From positions 248,001-312,000 of the forward strand of contig NZ_CADIJQ010000008.1 of assembly GCF_902859595.1 (NCBI RefSeq): a stretch of DNA of 64,000 bases. The letters are read 5' to 3'. Numbering within the stretch: the stretch's first letter is position 1; every line of letters starts with the position of its first letter. Shown here piece after piece: positions 27,603 to 36,913 of this stretch. This DNA comes from Achromobacter kerstersii. Lineage in GTDB: Bacteria; Pseudomonadota; Gammaproteobacteria; Burkholderiales; Burkholderiaceae_B. The translations under genes and the position numbers were made by a program. Under the pieces are notes generated by a model. It did no database searches. It worked only from the letters and a program-made list of their open reading frames with translations, and had not been told where the DNA came from.

Positions 27603-28445
27603 ATGTCACTAGGCATTGTATTTCACACAGCGGCTGCCTTGGCGTACGCAGTGCTCGGGGGGTCACTTTGGGCCCGCCTGGCCGGCGCCGGGGAAGTGGA
27701 GCAGACGGGCAAAATCGCCCGTCTGTGCCTGCTGGGGGCCCTGGTTCTCCATGGAATCGGGCTGCAACAATCGATGCTGGGCGCCCAGCATCTGTTCATT
27801 GGGTGGGCACTGGCCCTGTCTGCGGCCATCTGGCTGGGCATGGTGGTGTTCTGGCTGGAGAGCCTGCTGGTACGCATTGACGGCCTGCAATTGCTGCTGT
27901 TGCCTGCCGCCGCCATCGCCAGCGCCCTGGCCGCCGTGTTTCCGCAGGGGCAATTCGTGCCCCACGCCAATGACGCCTGGCTGCGCGTGCACCTGCTGAT
28001 CGCGCTTGCCGCCTATGGCCTCATCACCATCGCCGCTCTGCACGCCATGATGATGGCGCTGCTTGACCGCCACCTGCACCGGCCACTCGACGCCCCCGCC
28101 CAACGCAGCATCATCGGCCGCGTGCTGGACTCTCAGCCGCCGCTGCTGGTGCAAGAGCAACTGCTGTTCCGTATTATCTGGATCGGTTTCATCGTGCTGA
28201 CATTGGCGGTGGGCTCGGGGTCGATCGCGTCGATGAAGCTGACGGGCAAGATCCTGCCGTTTGACCACAAAACCGTTTTCACCCTGCTGTCGTGGCTGAC
28301 GTTCGGCGTGCTGCTGGTGGGCCGCCACATCCGGGGATGGCGTGGCCGGGTGGCGCTACGCTGGACGCTGACGGGTTTTGGTTTTCTGATTCTGGCCTAT
28401 ACCGGCAGCCGGTTCGTGCTGGAAATGATTCTGCATCGAGGCTGA
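27603..28445 (+). CDS. CcsA/YpjD-family inner-membrane protein
   Basis: The protein of 280 residues has about eight hydrophobic segments and matches the cytochrome c assembly (CcsA/HemX-like) family member YpjD usually found beside ffh. The FVPHANDAWLRVHLLIALAAYGLITIAALHA segment near residue 120 and GFIVLTLAVGSGSIASMKLTGK near 200 carry the conserved histidine and glycine pattern. The role of YpjD itself is uncertain; relatives handle haem in cytochrome maturation. The ATG at 27603 was used, and a PP0621-type gene follows directly. Confidence 0.88.
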   Translation: MSLGIVFHTAAALAYAVLGGSLWARLAGAGEVEQTGKIARLCLLGALVLHGIGLQQSMLGAQHLFIGWALALSAAIWLGMVVFWLESLLVRIDGLQLLLLPAAAIASALAAVFPQGQFVPHANDAWLRVHLLIALAAYGLITIAALHAMMMALLDRHLHRPLDAPAQRSIIGRVLDSQPPLLVQEQLLFRIIWIGFIVLTLAVGSGSIASMKLTGKILPFDHKTVFTLLSWLTFGVLLVGRHIRGWRGRVALRWTLTGFGFLILAYTGSRFVLEMILHRG

Positions 28446-28446
28446 C

Positions 28447-28698
28447 GTGGGCAAGTTGTTGTTCTGGGTGGTTCTGATCATCGCGGTGCTGTTCGTTGCC
28501 CGCATCGCGGCCCGCATGGCGGCGGCACGGCAGGCGGACGAGCAACCCAAGACCCGCCGCAGCGCGCCTGCCCCGGCGGCGCCAGAGTCGATGGTGCGGT
28601 GTGCGCATTGCGGCATCCATCTGCCACGCTCCGAAGCGGTGCTGCAGAACGGGCTGACCTGGTGCAGCACCGAGCACGCGGCCTTGGGCAAAAAGTAA
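28447..28698 (+). CDS. PP0621-family small membrane protein with zinc-ribbon-like cysteines
   Basis: The protein of 83 residues has one N-terminal membrane helix (LLFWVVLIIAVLFVARIAARMA), a charged Pro/Ala linker and a C-terminal MVRCAHCGIHLPRSEAVLQNGLTWCSTEHA segment with a CxxC and a later C, as in the PP0621 family. The pattern suggests metal binding. It starts with GTG one base after the ypjD stop, so it is translationally linked. The function is unknown. Confidence 0.85.
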   Translation: MGKLLFWVVLIIAVLFVARIAARMAAARQADEQPKTRRSAPAPAAPESMVRCAHCGIHLPRSEAVLQNGLTWCSTEHAALGKK

Positions 28699-28774
28699 GT
28701 CCCCACTCCAGATTTGGGAGGCAGCGGGGACCACGGCATAATGCCTGTTGGATTCACCACGCAAGTTCTCTCCC

Positions 28775-29353
28775 ATGGCTCTGCTTCTGGATCGACATGG
28801 CTGGCTGGCGCCCGCCCCCGGTGTTACCCGTTTGCCCTCGCCCAACCGCGACGCGCGTCCTGCTGGCGCGCAAGTGTCGCTCTTGGTCCTGCACAACATC
28901 AGCCTGCCCCCCGGGCAGTTTGGCGGCCCCGAAGTGGCCGGGCTGTTCCTGAACACGCTGGACTATTCCTCGCACCCCTGGCTGGAACGGCTGCGCGGCT
29001 TGCGCGTGTCGGCGCACTTCTTCATCCGCCGCGATGGGCGCATCATTCAGTTCGTATCCACCGACCAGCGCGCCTGGCATGCTGGCGTGTCGCGCTTTGG
29101 CGGCCGCGAACGCTGCAATGACTTTTCCATCGGCATCGAACTCGAAGGCACGGATACCCTTGCCTATGCCGACGAACAATACGCGGCGCTACGCAAGCTG
29201 ACGCCGGTGCTGCGCGCACGCTATCCCCTGGCTGCGGCCTGGGGGCACGAACACATTGCCCCGGGCCGCAAAACGGACCCCGGGCCTGCTTTCAACTGGA
29301 CGCGTTTTTCGCGCGACAGTGGCTTTGCGCGGCGGCAATTGCCGCCCGCCTGA
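28775..29353 (+). CDS. ampD: 1,6-anhydro-N-acetylmuramyl-L-alanine amidase AmpD
   Basis: This zinc amidase of 192 residues cleaves recycled anhydromuropeptides in the cytoplasm; its loss commonly derepresses AmpC-type beta-lactamases. Visible motifs are VSLLVLHNISLPPG (zinc histidine near residue 37), VSAHFFIRRDGRIIQFV and the C-terminal GHEHIAPGRKTDPGPAFNW with the second histidine and the aspartate ligand. ATG 28775 fits the family length and start (MALLLDRHGWL). An upstream TTG would add nine residues. It lies in the ypjD-PP0621-ampD-GST run. Confidence 0.93.
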   Translation: MALLLDRHGWLAPAPGVTRLPSPNRDARPAGAQVSLLVLHNISLPPGQFGGPEVAGLFLNTLDYSSHPWLERLRGLRVSAHFFIRRDGRIIQFVSTDQRAWHAGVSRFGGRERCNDFSIGIELEGTDTLAYADEQYAALRKLTPVLRARYPLAAAWGHEHIAPGRKTDPGPAFNWTRFSRDSGFARRQLPPA

Positions 29354-29372
29354 CACGACTCAAGGACTGGAT

Positions 29373-29993
29373 ATGTTGAAGATCTGGGGACGCCTGACTT
29401 CCGTCAACGTGCAGAAAGTGATGCTGGCCGTGCGCGAATTGGCCCTGCCGCACACCTTTACGCCCGCCGGCGGGCCGTTCGGCGTGGTGGACACGCCGGA
29501 ATACGCCAAGCTCAATCCCAACCGCACCGTGCCCGTCATCGACGATGGCGGCTTTGTGCTGTGGGAATCCAACGCCATCGTGCGTTATCTGGCCGCGCGC
29601 TACGGCGCGGGTACGCTGTGGCCGGAAGACGCGTGCATGCGCGCCGACGCCGACCGCTGGATGGATTGGCAGGCAACCGAATGGCAAGGCGCCATGGGCC
29701 CCGCGTTCCTGGGCCTGATCCGCACGCCGGAAGACAAGCGCGATCACGCCGCAATTGAACATTCGGTGAAGCGTTCGAACGCCCGCGCCCTGATTCTGGA
29801 CCAGGCGCTGCAAGGCCGCGAATTCATTGCTGGCCGCCATCTGACGATGGGTGATATTGCGCTGGTCTGTTCCGCCCACCGCTGGCTGGCCCTGCCGATG
29901 GAACGCCCCGACACGCCGGCGCTGTCCGCCTGGTATCGCCGCGTGATGATGCGCCCCGCGCCGCAGGGCGTGCTGACCTTGCCGCTGGAATAA
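29373..29993 (+). CDS. Glutathione S-transferase
   Basis: The protein of 206 residues has an N-terminal thioredoxin-like domain (MLKIWGRLTSVNVQKVMLAV; the serine near residue 9 is the usual activating residue; NPNRTVPVIDDGGFVLWESNAIVRYLA binds glutathione). A helical C-terminal domain follows with ILDQALQGREFIAGRHLTMGDIALV. It conjugates or otherwise uses glutathione in the cytosol; the substrate is unknown. It starts 19 bases after ampD and ends one base before the convergent IclR gene. Confidence 0.92.
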   Translation: MLKIWGRLTSVNVQKVMLAVRELALPHTFTPAGGPFGVVDTPEYAKLNPNRTVPVIDDGGFVLWESNAIVRYLAARYGAGTLWPEDACMRADADRWMDWQATEWQGAMGPAFLGLIRTPEDKRDHAAIEHSVKRSNARALILDQALQGREFIAGRHLTMGDIALVCSAHRWLALPMERPDTPALSAWYRRVMMRPAPQGVLTLPLE

Positions 29994-29994
29994 C

Positions 29995-30813
29995 TCAGCC
30001 GCGGTCGACCTTCCAGCCCATCTCCGCCGAAATGCCCGCCGCCGCGCCCTGCACGACGGCGACCATTTCGCGCATCCGTTCCAGCGACATATAGGGCACG
30101 GTGCTGGACACGCTGATCGCCGCCACGATGCCGCTGGACGCGTCGCGCACGGGCGCCGCCACGCAGCGGATCGACGGCTCGTTGTCTTCCAGATCAAACG
30201 CATAGCCTTGCGCCGCGTATTCGCGCATACGGTCGCGGAACGCTTCCCAGGTCTGCTGCCCGCCCGGCGCACGCGACGACACTGGCGCGCCGATGCGATG
30301 CAGCGCCTTCCATTGCGGCTCTTCGGTATCCAGCAATAGCGCCTTGCCCACGCCGGTCGCGGCCAGCGGCATGCGGTGGCCCACGCGCGAACGCATCTCC
30401 AGGCCCTTCTTGCCGGGGATCTTCTCCAGATACAGCACTTCGTCGTTGTCGCGCACGGCCAGGTGAATGGTGTCGCCCGTCAGTTCAGACAGGCTGTCCA
30501 GATACGGGCGCGCCAAGGTCGCCATCGGAAACGCTTCACGCGCCTGAAAACCCAGTTCAATCAGCTTCGGCCCCAGCACATAGCCCACGCCCGGCAAGGC
30601 GCGCAGATAGCGCTCTTGCACCAGGCAGCTGGCCAACCGGTGGGTGGTGCTGCGCGCCACGCCAATGCGCGCGCAGATTTCCTTCAAGTCGCGCGCCCCG
30701 TCGGCCACGGCTTGCACCACGGCCAGCCCGCGCATCAACGTTTGCGTGCCAGCGGGCGCGGCGGCATCGGGGTCCAGGGACGGGGGGCTAGCGGAAGTGA
30801 GGATGGCGGTCAT
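29995..30813 (-). CDS. IclR-family regulator of the galactonate genes
   Basis: The 272-residue protein has an N-terminal winged helix (about residues 25-85; LKEICARIGVARSTTHRLASCLVQERYL) and the IclR effector domain (about 95-260) with the conserved GVGKALL and CVAAPVRDASSGIVAAISVS. It is divergent from dgoK and separated from it by 307 bases, which fits control of the dgo operon. E. coli uses a GntR-type DgoR instead, so this is a different regulator type for the same pathway. The true effector is presumably galactonate or a product; this is inference. Confidence 0.88.
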   Translation of the reverse strand: MTAILTSASPPSLDPDAAAPAGTQTLMRGLAVVQAVADGARDLKEICARIGVARSTTHRLASCLVQERYLRALPGVGYVLGPKLIELGFQAREAFPMATLARPYLDSLSELTGDTIHLAVRDNDEVLYLEKIPGKKGLEMRSRVGHRMPLAATGVGKALLLDTEEPQWKALHRIGAPVSSRAPGGQQTWEAFRDRMREYAAQGYAFDLEDNEPSIRCVAAPVRDASSGIVAAISVSSTVPYMSLERMREMVAVVQGAAAGISAEMGWKVDRG

Positions 30814-31120
30814 GAAACAAGGCTACACAGCAAAAACGAAGGACAACAACGACGGCAAGCATAGCCGGGCGCCGTGATGCGGGGTGCCAGAGGGCAGCTC
30901 CCGAGTGGGATAAGCCCAGCTTTTATTCCCTATATGTGGGATTAAATTCTATATTTTGAGATTTTTCAAGCGCTGATCTAGAATTTTTCGCAACGCACGC
31001 CCGACGCATTTCTTGCGCCCGGCGCGCCTCAGACAACAAGGCCAGCCATGCCCGCCCACCCACGCCTGCGCTCAGGCGCTCAGGGAAACGGGCATCGCAG
31101 CCAGAGACGAGACAGATCAG
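30814..31120. promoter_or_regulatory. Divergent control region between IclR gene and dgoK
   Basis: This 307-base gap holds an AT-rich segment at about 30920-30990, unlike its flanks. It contains an inverted ATTCCC-TATATGT-GGGATT (30925-30943) and the sequence AAATTCTATATTTTGAGATT that could supply -10 elements. The palindrome is a candidate IclR operator. No gene is seen. Confidence 0.45.
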
Positions 31121-32260
31121 ATGACTACCGGATCGCCTGCCCGCGCGGCGCTTATCGCGCTGGATTGGGGCACCTCATCGTTGCGCGCGTACCGGCTGGA
31201 CGCCACCGGCCGCACGCTGGACACCCGCCACTTGCCCTGGGGCATCATGCGCCTGCCACAGCCCTTGCAAGACGGCGCCGCCAGCACGGCATTGTCTGGC
31301 TTTGACTTGGCCTTCGAACAAGCTTGCGGCGACTGGCTGCGCGCCGAACCCGCCTTGCCCGTGATCGCCTGCGGCATGGTCGGCAGCGCGCAGGGCTGGA
31401 AGGAAGCAGCCTACCTGGACGTGCCGGTCGACCTGGAACGCATCGGCACCTTGCTGACCGTGGTCGAACGCACGGGCGCCGGCCCCAACGCCACCCCGCT
31501 GCACATCGTGCCCGGCCTGATCCAGCGCCACGGCCTGCCCAACGTGATGCGCGGGGAAGAGACCCAAGTGTTCGGCGTGATGTTCGACCAGCCCGGCGCA
31601 TCCGACACCCACCCCGCCGACAGCGTGCTGATCGGCCTGCCCGGCACGCATTCCAAGTGGGTCAACGCGCGCCGAGGCCGCGTCACGCACTTCGACACCT
31701 TCATGACCGGCGAGGTCTACGCCGCCTTGCGCGGCCACACCATCCTGGGCCGCACGATGAGCGACGCGCCCGCCGCCGACATGGCGGCTTTTGAGCGCGG
31801 CGTGAAAGTGGCCGGCGCCCCGGCCGGCCGCGCCGGTGTGCTGTCCACCATCTTCAGCACGCGCGCGCTTGGGCTGACGGGTGAACTGGCCAGCGCATCC
31901 CAAGCGGATTATTTGTCGGGCCTGTTGATTGGCCACGAAATCGCCGCGCTTGCCGAGATGCTGCGCCAACAGGGCGAACTGCCCCGCATCGTGCTTTGCG
32001 GCGAACCCGCGCTGTGCCAGCGCTACATCCTGGCAATACAGCACTACGGCCTGGGCACGCCTGAGCAAGCGCAGAACGCCACCGAGCGCGGCCTGTGGCA
32101 CCTGGCCCTCTGCGCCGGGCTGATCACGGCCGATGCCGCCGCGCCGGCATTGGCCCTCGCATCGGCTGCGACATCGTCTCCCGCTTCGGCCTCGGCTTCG
32201 ACATCACCTTCCGCTTCGGCTTCACCCTCTTCTTCGGCCCCGTCTAGGAACCCCACATGA
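31121..32260 (+). CDS. dgoK: 2-dehydro-3-deoxygalactonokinase
   Basis: The 379-residue kinase phosphorylates 2-keto-3-deoxygalactonate with ATP. The family opening ALIALDWGTSSLRAYRLD (phosphate motif) and LIGLPGTHSKWV near residue 172 are clear, with FDTFMTGEVYAALR following. The C-terminus continues past the usual end into a tail of about 40 residues made almost only of Ala, Ser and Pro. ATG 31121 was chosen as it starts the conserved domain; upstream in-frame starts were rejected. It overlaps dgoA by ATGA. Confidence 0.93.
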   Translation: MTTGSPARAALIALDWGTSSLRAYRLDATGRTLDTRHLPWGIMRLPQPLQDGAASTALSGFDLAFEQACGDWLRAEPALPVIACGMVGSAQGWKEAAYLDVPVDLERIGTLLTVVERTGAGPNATPLHIVPGLIQRHGLPNVMRGEETQVFGVMFDQPGASDTHPADSVLIGLPGTHSKWVNARRGRVTHFDTFMTGEVYAALRGHTILGRTMSDAPAADMAAFERGVKVAGAPAGRAGVLSTIFSTRALGLTGELASASQADYLSGLLIGHEIAALAEMLRQQGELPRIVLCGEPALCQRYILAIQHYGLGTPEQAQNATERGLWHLALCAGLITADAAAPALALASAATSSPASASASTSPSASASPSSSAPSRNPT

Positions 32261-32910
32261 ACCATCCCGGTCTGCAAACCGCCATGGCCCACTGCGGCCT
32301 GATCGCCATCCTGCGCGGCATCCAACCCACGGAAGCCGAAGCCATCGGCCACGAGCTCTACGAAGCAGGCTTTCGCCTGATTGAAGTGCCGCTGAATTCG
32401 CCCGACCCCTTGGACAGCATCCGCGCCATGCGCGCCGCGCTGCCCACCGACTGCCTGATCGGCGCCGGCACCGTGCTGAACCCCGACGACTGCGCCCGCA
32501 TTCAGGACGCGGGCGGTGAACTGATTGTGATGCCGCACAGCGACCCCGCCGTGATCCGCGCCGCCAAAGCGCTGGGCATGGCGTCCTGCCCCGGCGTCGC
32601 CACGCCCACCGAAGCCTTCGCCGCGCTGGCCGCCGGCGCCGACGTGCTGAAGATGTTCCCCGCCGAACAACTCGGCCCCGTCGTGCTGAAAGCCTGGCGC
32701 GCGGTGATGCGCCCGCCGATTGCGCTGGTGCCCGTGGGCGGCATCACGCCCGACAACATTTCCGTTTACGCCCAGGCGGGCGCCAGCGGCTTCGGCCTGG
32801 GCTCCGCTTTGTACAAACCCGGCCTGTCGGCCAAAGACGTCGGCCAGAACGCGCGCGCATTCGTCGCGGCCTGGCAACGCGCCTATTCCGTCCAGGAGAC
32901 TCAAGCATGA
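32257..32910 (+). CDS. dgoA: 2-dehydro-3-deoxy-6-phosphogalactonate aldolase
   Basis: The 217-residue class I aldolase splits KDPGal into pyruvate and glyceraldehyde 3-phosphate. Motifs are [25 protein letters not shown], the Schiff-base lysine in [12 protein letters not shown] near residue 130 and [28 protein letters not shown]. Length matches E. coli DgoA. It overlaps both neighbours (ATGA at each end), showing tight translational coupling in the dgo operon. Confidence 0.95.
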   Translation: MNHPGLQTAMAHCGLIAILRGIQPTEAEAIGHELYEAGFRLIEVPLNSPDPLDSIRAMRAALPTDCLIGAGTVLNPDDCARIQDAGGELIVMPHSDPAVIRAAKALGMASCPGVATPTEAFAALAAGADVLKMFPAEQLGPVVLKAWRAVMRPPIALVPVGGITPDNISVYAQAGASGFGLGSALYKPGLSAKDVGQNARAFVAAWQRAYSVQETQA

Positions 32911-34055
32911 AGATCACCAAGCTCACTACCTACATCGTGCCGCCCCGGTGGTGCTTCCTGAAAATCGAAACGGACGAAGGCATCGTCGGCTGGGGTGAAC
33001 CCGTCGTTGAAGGCCGCGCGCACTCGGTCGCCGCCGCCGTTGAAGAACTGTCTGACTACCTGATCGGCAAAGACCCGCGCAACATCGAAGACCACTGGAC
33101 GGTGCTGTACCGCGGCGGTTTCTATCGCGGCGGCGCCATCCACATGAGCGCGCTGGCCGGCATCGACCAGGCGCTGTGGGACATCAAGGGCAAGCATCTG
33201 GGCGTGCCGGTGTCGCAGCTGTTGGGCGGCAATGTGCGCGACCGCATCCGTGTGTATTCGTGGATTGGCGGCGACCGCCCGGCCGACACCGCAGCCGCCG
33301 CCAAGAGCGCCGTCGACCGCGGCTTCACCGCCGTGAAGATGAACGGCACCGAAGAACTTCAGTACATCGATTCCTTCGACAAGGTCGAGAAGTGCCTGGA
33401 GAACGTGGCTGCGGTTCGCGACGCCGTCGGCCCGAACGTGGGCATCGGCGTGGACTTCCACGGCCGCGTTCACAAGCCCATGGCCAAGGTGCTGATGAAA
33501 GAGCTGGACCCGTTCAAGCTGATGTTCATCGAAGAGCCCGTGCTAAGCGAACACTACGAAGCGTTGAAGGAACTGGCGCCGCTGACGTCGACCCCCATCG
33601 CTCTGGGCGAACGGCTGTTCTCGCGCTGGGACTTCAAGCGCGTGCTGTCCGAAGGCTATGTCGACATCATCCAGCCCGACCCGTCACACGCGGGCGGCAT
33701 CACCGAAACCCGCAAGATCGCAGCGATGGCCGAAGCGTATGACGTGGCGCTGGCGCTGCATTGCCCGCTGGGCCCGATTGCGCTGGCCACCTGCTTGCAG
33801 ATCGACGCCGGCTGCTACAACGCCTTCATCCAGGAACAAAGCCTGGGCATCCACTACAACGCGGCCAACGACCTGCTGGACTACGTCAGCAACCGCGAAG
33901 TCTTCAAGTACGAAGACGGCATGGTCGCCATTCCCCAAGGCCCGGGCCTGGGCATCGAGGTCAACGAGGAATACGTCAAGGAACGCGCCGCCGTGGGCCA
34001 CCGCTGGCGCAACCCGATCTGGCGTCACGCCGACGGCAGCTTCGCCGAGTGGTAA
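32907..34055 (+). CDS. dgoD: D-galactonate dehydratase
   Basis: This enolase-superfamily enzyme has 382 residues, the same length as E. coli DgoD. It dehydrates D-galactonate to 2-keto-3-deoxygalactonate. Visible features are the capping domain opening [36 protein letters not shown]. The magnesium ligands sit in [16 protein letters not shown] and IALGERLF, and [11 protein letters not shown] belongs to the last barrel strand. No start ambiguity exists because the ATG overlaps the dgoA stop and follows CAGGAGACTCAAGC. Confidence 0.96.
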   Translation: MKITKLTTYIVPPRWCFLKIETDEGIVGWGEPVVEGRAHSVAAAVEELSDYLIGKDPRNIEDHWTVLYRGGFYRGGAIHMSALAGIDQALWDIKGKHLGVPVSQLLGGNVRDRIRVYSWIGGDRPADTAAAAKSAVDRGFTAVKMNGTEELQYIDSFDKVEKCLENVAAVRDAVGPNVGIGVDFHGRVHKPMAKVLMKELDPFKLMFIEEPVLSEHYEALKELAPLTSTPIALGERLFSRWDFKRVLSEGYVDIIQPDPSHAGGITETRKIAAMAEAYDVALALHCPLGPIALATCLQIDAGCYNAFIQEQSLGIHYNAANDLLDYVSNREVFKYEDGMVAIPQGPGLGIEVNEEYVKERAAVGHRWRNPIWRHADGSFAEW

Positions 34056-34081
34056 GCCGATAAAAGAGAGAGGAGACCCCC

Positions 34082-35392
34082 TTGTCCACCGCCACCCACG
34101 CGGGCCTGCAAGCCGCCCAGCGGCCCACGCGCAGCCGCTACATCATCATGGTGATGCTGTTCATCACCGTCGTCATCAACTACCTGGACCGCAGCAACCT
34201 GTCCATCGCCGCGCCCGCACTGAAGGACGAGTTCGGCCTGGACACCTGGCATGAAGGGTTGATCCTGTCGGCCTTCGGCTGGACCTACGCCGCGATGCAG
34301 ATCCCCGGCGGCTGGCTGGTCGACCGCGTGTCGCCCCGCGTGCTGTACGCCGCCGCGCTGATCCTGTGGTCGGCGGCGACGTTCTTCATGGGCTTTGCCA
34401 GCAGCTTCATCATTCTGTTCGTGCTGCGCCTAGCCGTCGGCGCGCTGGAAGCGCCCGCCTACCCGATCAACAACCGCGTCGTCACGACCTGGTTCCCGGA
34501 AAAGGAACGCGCCACCGCCATCGGCTTCTACACGTCGGGCCAGTTCGTCGGCCTGGCGTTCCTGACGCCGGTGCTGGCCTGGCTGCAACACCACTACGGC
34601 TGGCACATGGTGTTTGTCAGCACGGGCCTGCTGGGCATCGTGTGGGGCGTGCTGTGGTACCTGATCTACCGTGAACCGCGCCAGTTCAAAGGCGCGAACG
34701 CGGCCGAGATCGAACTGATCCAGCAAGGCGGCGGCGTGGTCGATCTGGACCGCAGCGTCAAAGCTAAAAAAACGCCCTTCAACTGGAATGACTTGGGGCT
34801 GGTGATGTCCAAGCGCAAGCTCTGGGGCGTGTACCTGGGCCAGTTCTGCCTGACGTCCACGCTGTGGTTCTTCCTGACCTGGTTCCCGACCTACCTGGTG
34901 AAGTACCGCGGCATGGACTTCATCAAGTCCGGCTTTCTGGCGTCGGTGCCGTTCCTGGCCGCGTTTGTCGGCGTGCTGTGCTCAGGCGTGCTGTCTGACT
35001 TCCTGATCCGCCGCGGCGCCACCGTCGGCCTGGCGCGCAAGCTGCCCATCATTCTGGGCCTCTTGATCTCGACATCAATGATCGGCGCCAACTTCACCGA
35101 CTCCACGCCGTGGGTCATCTTCTTCCTGGCCGTCGCGTTCTTCGGCAACGGCCTGGCGTCGATCACCTGGTCGCTGGTGTCAACGCTTGCGCCCGTGCGC
35201 CTCTTGGGCCTGACGGGCGGCGTGTTCAACTTCGTCGGCAACCTGTCATCGATCTGCACCCCGATCGTGATCGGCCTGCTGGTGTCGAAAGACAGCTTCG
35301 CCCCCGCCATCGTGTACGTATCGTCCCTGGCCTTGCTGGGCGCGCTGTCGTACATCCTGCTGGTAGGCAAGGTGGAGCGGATCGAGGCTTGA
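34082..35392 (+). CDS. dgoT: MFS D-galactonate transporter
   Basis: This 436-residue transporter of the anion:cation symporter (ACS) subfamily has 12 membrane segments. It carries the family start FITVVINYLDRSNLSIAAPALKDEFGLD and signature GWLVDRVSPRVLY, then NRVVTTWFPEKERATAIGFYTSGQFVG. Position in the dgo operon supports galactonate uptake with protons. The start is TTG at 34082 behind GAGAGGAGACCCCC. A bidirectional terminator follows. Confidence 0.92.
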   Translation: MSTATHAGLQAAQRPTRSRYIIMVMLFITVVINYLDRSNLSIAAPALKDEFGLDTWHEGLILSAFGWTYAAMQIPGGWLVDRVSPRVLYAAALILWSAATFFMGFASSFIILFVLRLAVGALEAPAYPINNRVVTTWFPEKERATAIGFYTSGQFVGLAFLTPVLAWLQHHYGWHMVFVSTGLLGIVWGVLWYLIYREPRQFKGANAAEIELIQQGGGVVDLDRSVKAKKTPFNWNDLGLVMSKRKLWGVYLGQFCLTSTLWFFLTWFPTYLVKYRGMDFIKSGFLASVPFLAAFVGVLCSGVLSDFLIRRGATVGLARKLPIILGLLISTSMIGANFTDSTPWVIFFLAVAFFGNGLASITWSLVSTLAPVRLLGLTGGVFNFVGNLSSICTPIVIGLLVSKDSFAPAIVYVSSLALLGALSYILLVGKVERIEA

Positions 35393-35421
35393 TGCCGGGG
35401 CGGGAGAGACACCCGCCACAA

Positions 35422-35453
35422 AAAAAGGCCGCGCTACCCAGCGCGGCCTTTTT
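35422..35453. terminator. Bidirectional terminator between dgoT and the convergent MFS gene
   Basis: AGGCCGCGCT pairs with AGCGCGGCCT around ACCC, flanked by an A run on the left and a T run on the right, so it can end both transcripts. Confidence 0.92.
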
Positions 35454-35469
35454 CTTCCACTACCCCAAA

Positions 35470-36669
35470 TCAGCAGCCCTGCACGGCCAGCTTCCGGCGG
35501 CGCACATTGCTTGCCCGCTGCACCAGCACCAGCGCCAAGCCTGCGACGGCGATCACGGCGCCAGCGATGGGGACCGCGGCGTAGCCCATGCCCGCCGAGA
35601 TCACCGCGCCACCCGCTGCGGCGCCAACCGCGTTGCCCAGGTTGAATGCGCCCACGTTCACCGACGACGCCAGCCCCGGCGCATCGGTGGCGGCGCGCAT
35701 CACGCCCATCTGCAAGGGCGGCACCACCGCGAAGGTCGCCACGCCGAAGATCAGCAGCGAGATCGCCGCGCCGACTTGCGTGGAAGCGATCCACGGGAAC
35801 GCCAGCAGGTCGATGATGACGATCACCAGGAACGTGATCAGCGTGCCGTCCAGCGAGCGGTCGGCCATGCGGCCACCCATGCCGTTACCCAGCGTGAAAC
35901 CCAGGCCGATCAGCACCAGCATGCCGGTAATGAAGGCGGGCGATGCGCCGGTAATGTCCGCCAACGTGGGCGCAATGTAGGTGTACAGCGTGAACATGGC
36001 GCCCGCGCCCAGCACCGTCGTCAGCAACGCCAACAGCACGACGGGGCTCTTCAGCACCGCCAGTTCGTGGCGCACGTTTGGACGGCGGCCGGCTTCACCA
36101 GCAGGCAACGCGAACCACAGCGACAGCATCGCAATCAAGCCCAGCACGGCGGTAGCGGCAAACGACATGCGCCAGCCGATAACCTGCCCCAGCCACGTGG
36201 CCGCGGGCACGCCGCCCACGTTGGCGATGGTCAGGCCCATGAACATGGTGGCCACCGCACTGGCCTGTTTGTGGCGCGGCACCACGCTGGCCGCCACCAG
36301 CGAACCCAGGCCAAAGAACGCGCCGTGGTTCAAGCTTGTGACCAGACGGGCCAGCAGCAGCGTCGTGTAGTTGGGCGACAGCGCGGACAGCACGTTGCCG
36401 ATGGTGAAAATTGCCATCAGCAGAATCAAGGCCTTGCGCCGCGACCAGCGCGAAAACGCCAGCGTCATCAGCGGCGCGCCCACCATCACGCCGATCGCGT
36501 ACGCGCTGATCAGCATGCCGGCGCTGGGAATGGACACGCCAACCCCCTCGGCAATGACGGGCAACAGGCCCATGGGAGAAAACTCGGTCACGCCGATGCC
36601 AAACGCACCGACGGCGAGCGCCAACAACGGCAGGCCGGCTTTCACCGGTTGAGTATCTTGCGGGTTCAT
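35470..36669 (-). CDS. MFS exporter, AraJ/DHA1 type
   Basis: This 399-residue protein has 12 membrane segments and the DHA1 features VGAFGIGVTEFSPMGLLPVIAEGVGVSIPSAGMLISAYAIGVMVGAPLM and LTSLNHGAFFGLGSLVAA. These match sugar-efflux/arabinose-polymer-type (AraJ, YdhP) transporters. The substrate is unknown. It stands alone: a terminator lies at its end, and 244 bases separate its start from the IclR gene upstream. Confidence 0.88.
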   Translation of the reverse strand: MNPQDTQPVKAGLPLLALAVGAFGIGVTEFSPMGLLPVIAEGVGVSIPSAGMLISAYAIGVMVGAPLMTLAFSRWSRRKALILLMAIFTIGNVLSALSPNYTTLLLARLVTSLNHGAFFGLGSLVAASVVPRHKQASAVATMFMGLTIANVGGVPAATWLGQVIGWRMSFAATAVLGLIAMLSLWFALPAGEAGRRPNVRHELAVLKSPVVLLALLTTVLGAGAMFTLYTYIAPTLADITGASPAFITGMLVLIGLGFTLGNGMGGRMADRSLDGTLITFLVIVIIDLLAFPWIASTQVGAAISLLIFGVATFAVVPPLQMGVMRAATDAPGLASSVNVGAFNLGNAVGAAAGGAVISAGMGYAAVPIAGAVIAVAGLALVLVQRASNVRRRKLAVQGC

Positions 36670-36913
36670 GCAGGTTCCTTGGGTTCGACGGCGCCGGCAG
36701 GATGTTCCTGGGGCGTTGCCGGCCAGAATGGCGGGCGCATCGGGGAGACAGGCCTGCAGTATGACGGCAGCACCTTTGCGGAAAAAGCCGTCTGACAGCC
36801 AAACACTTTTGACTTGGAGTCACGAATCGGCGGGATGGCGCATCCGTCCCCCGCACCATCCCCGCCGGCACATTCGCGACGACAGCCGATATGGCGTCCC
36901 CTATCGCAGGCCC

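Noticed and set aside
35110..36795. Long plus-strand open frame rich in His, Gln and Arg
   Set aside because: It is the antisense of the MFS exporter and the end of dgoT; composition is typical of a shadow frame.
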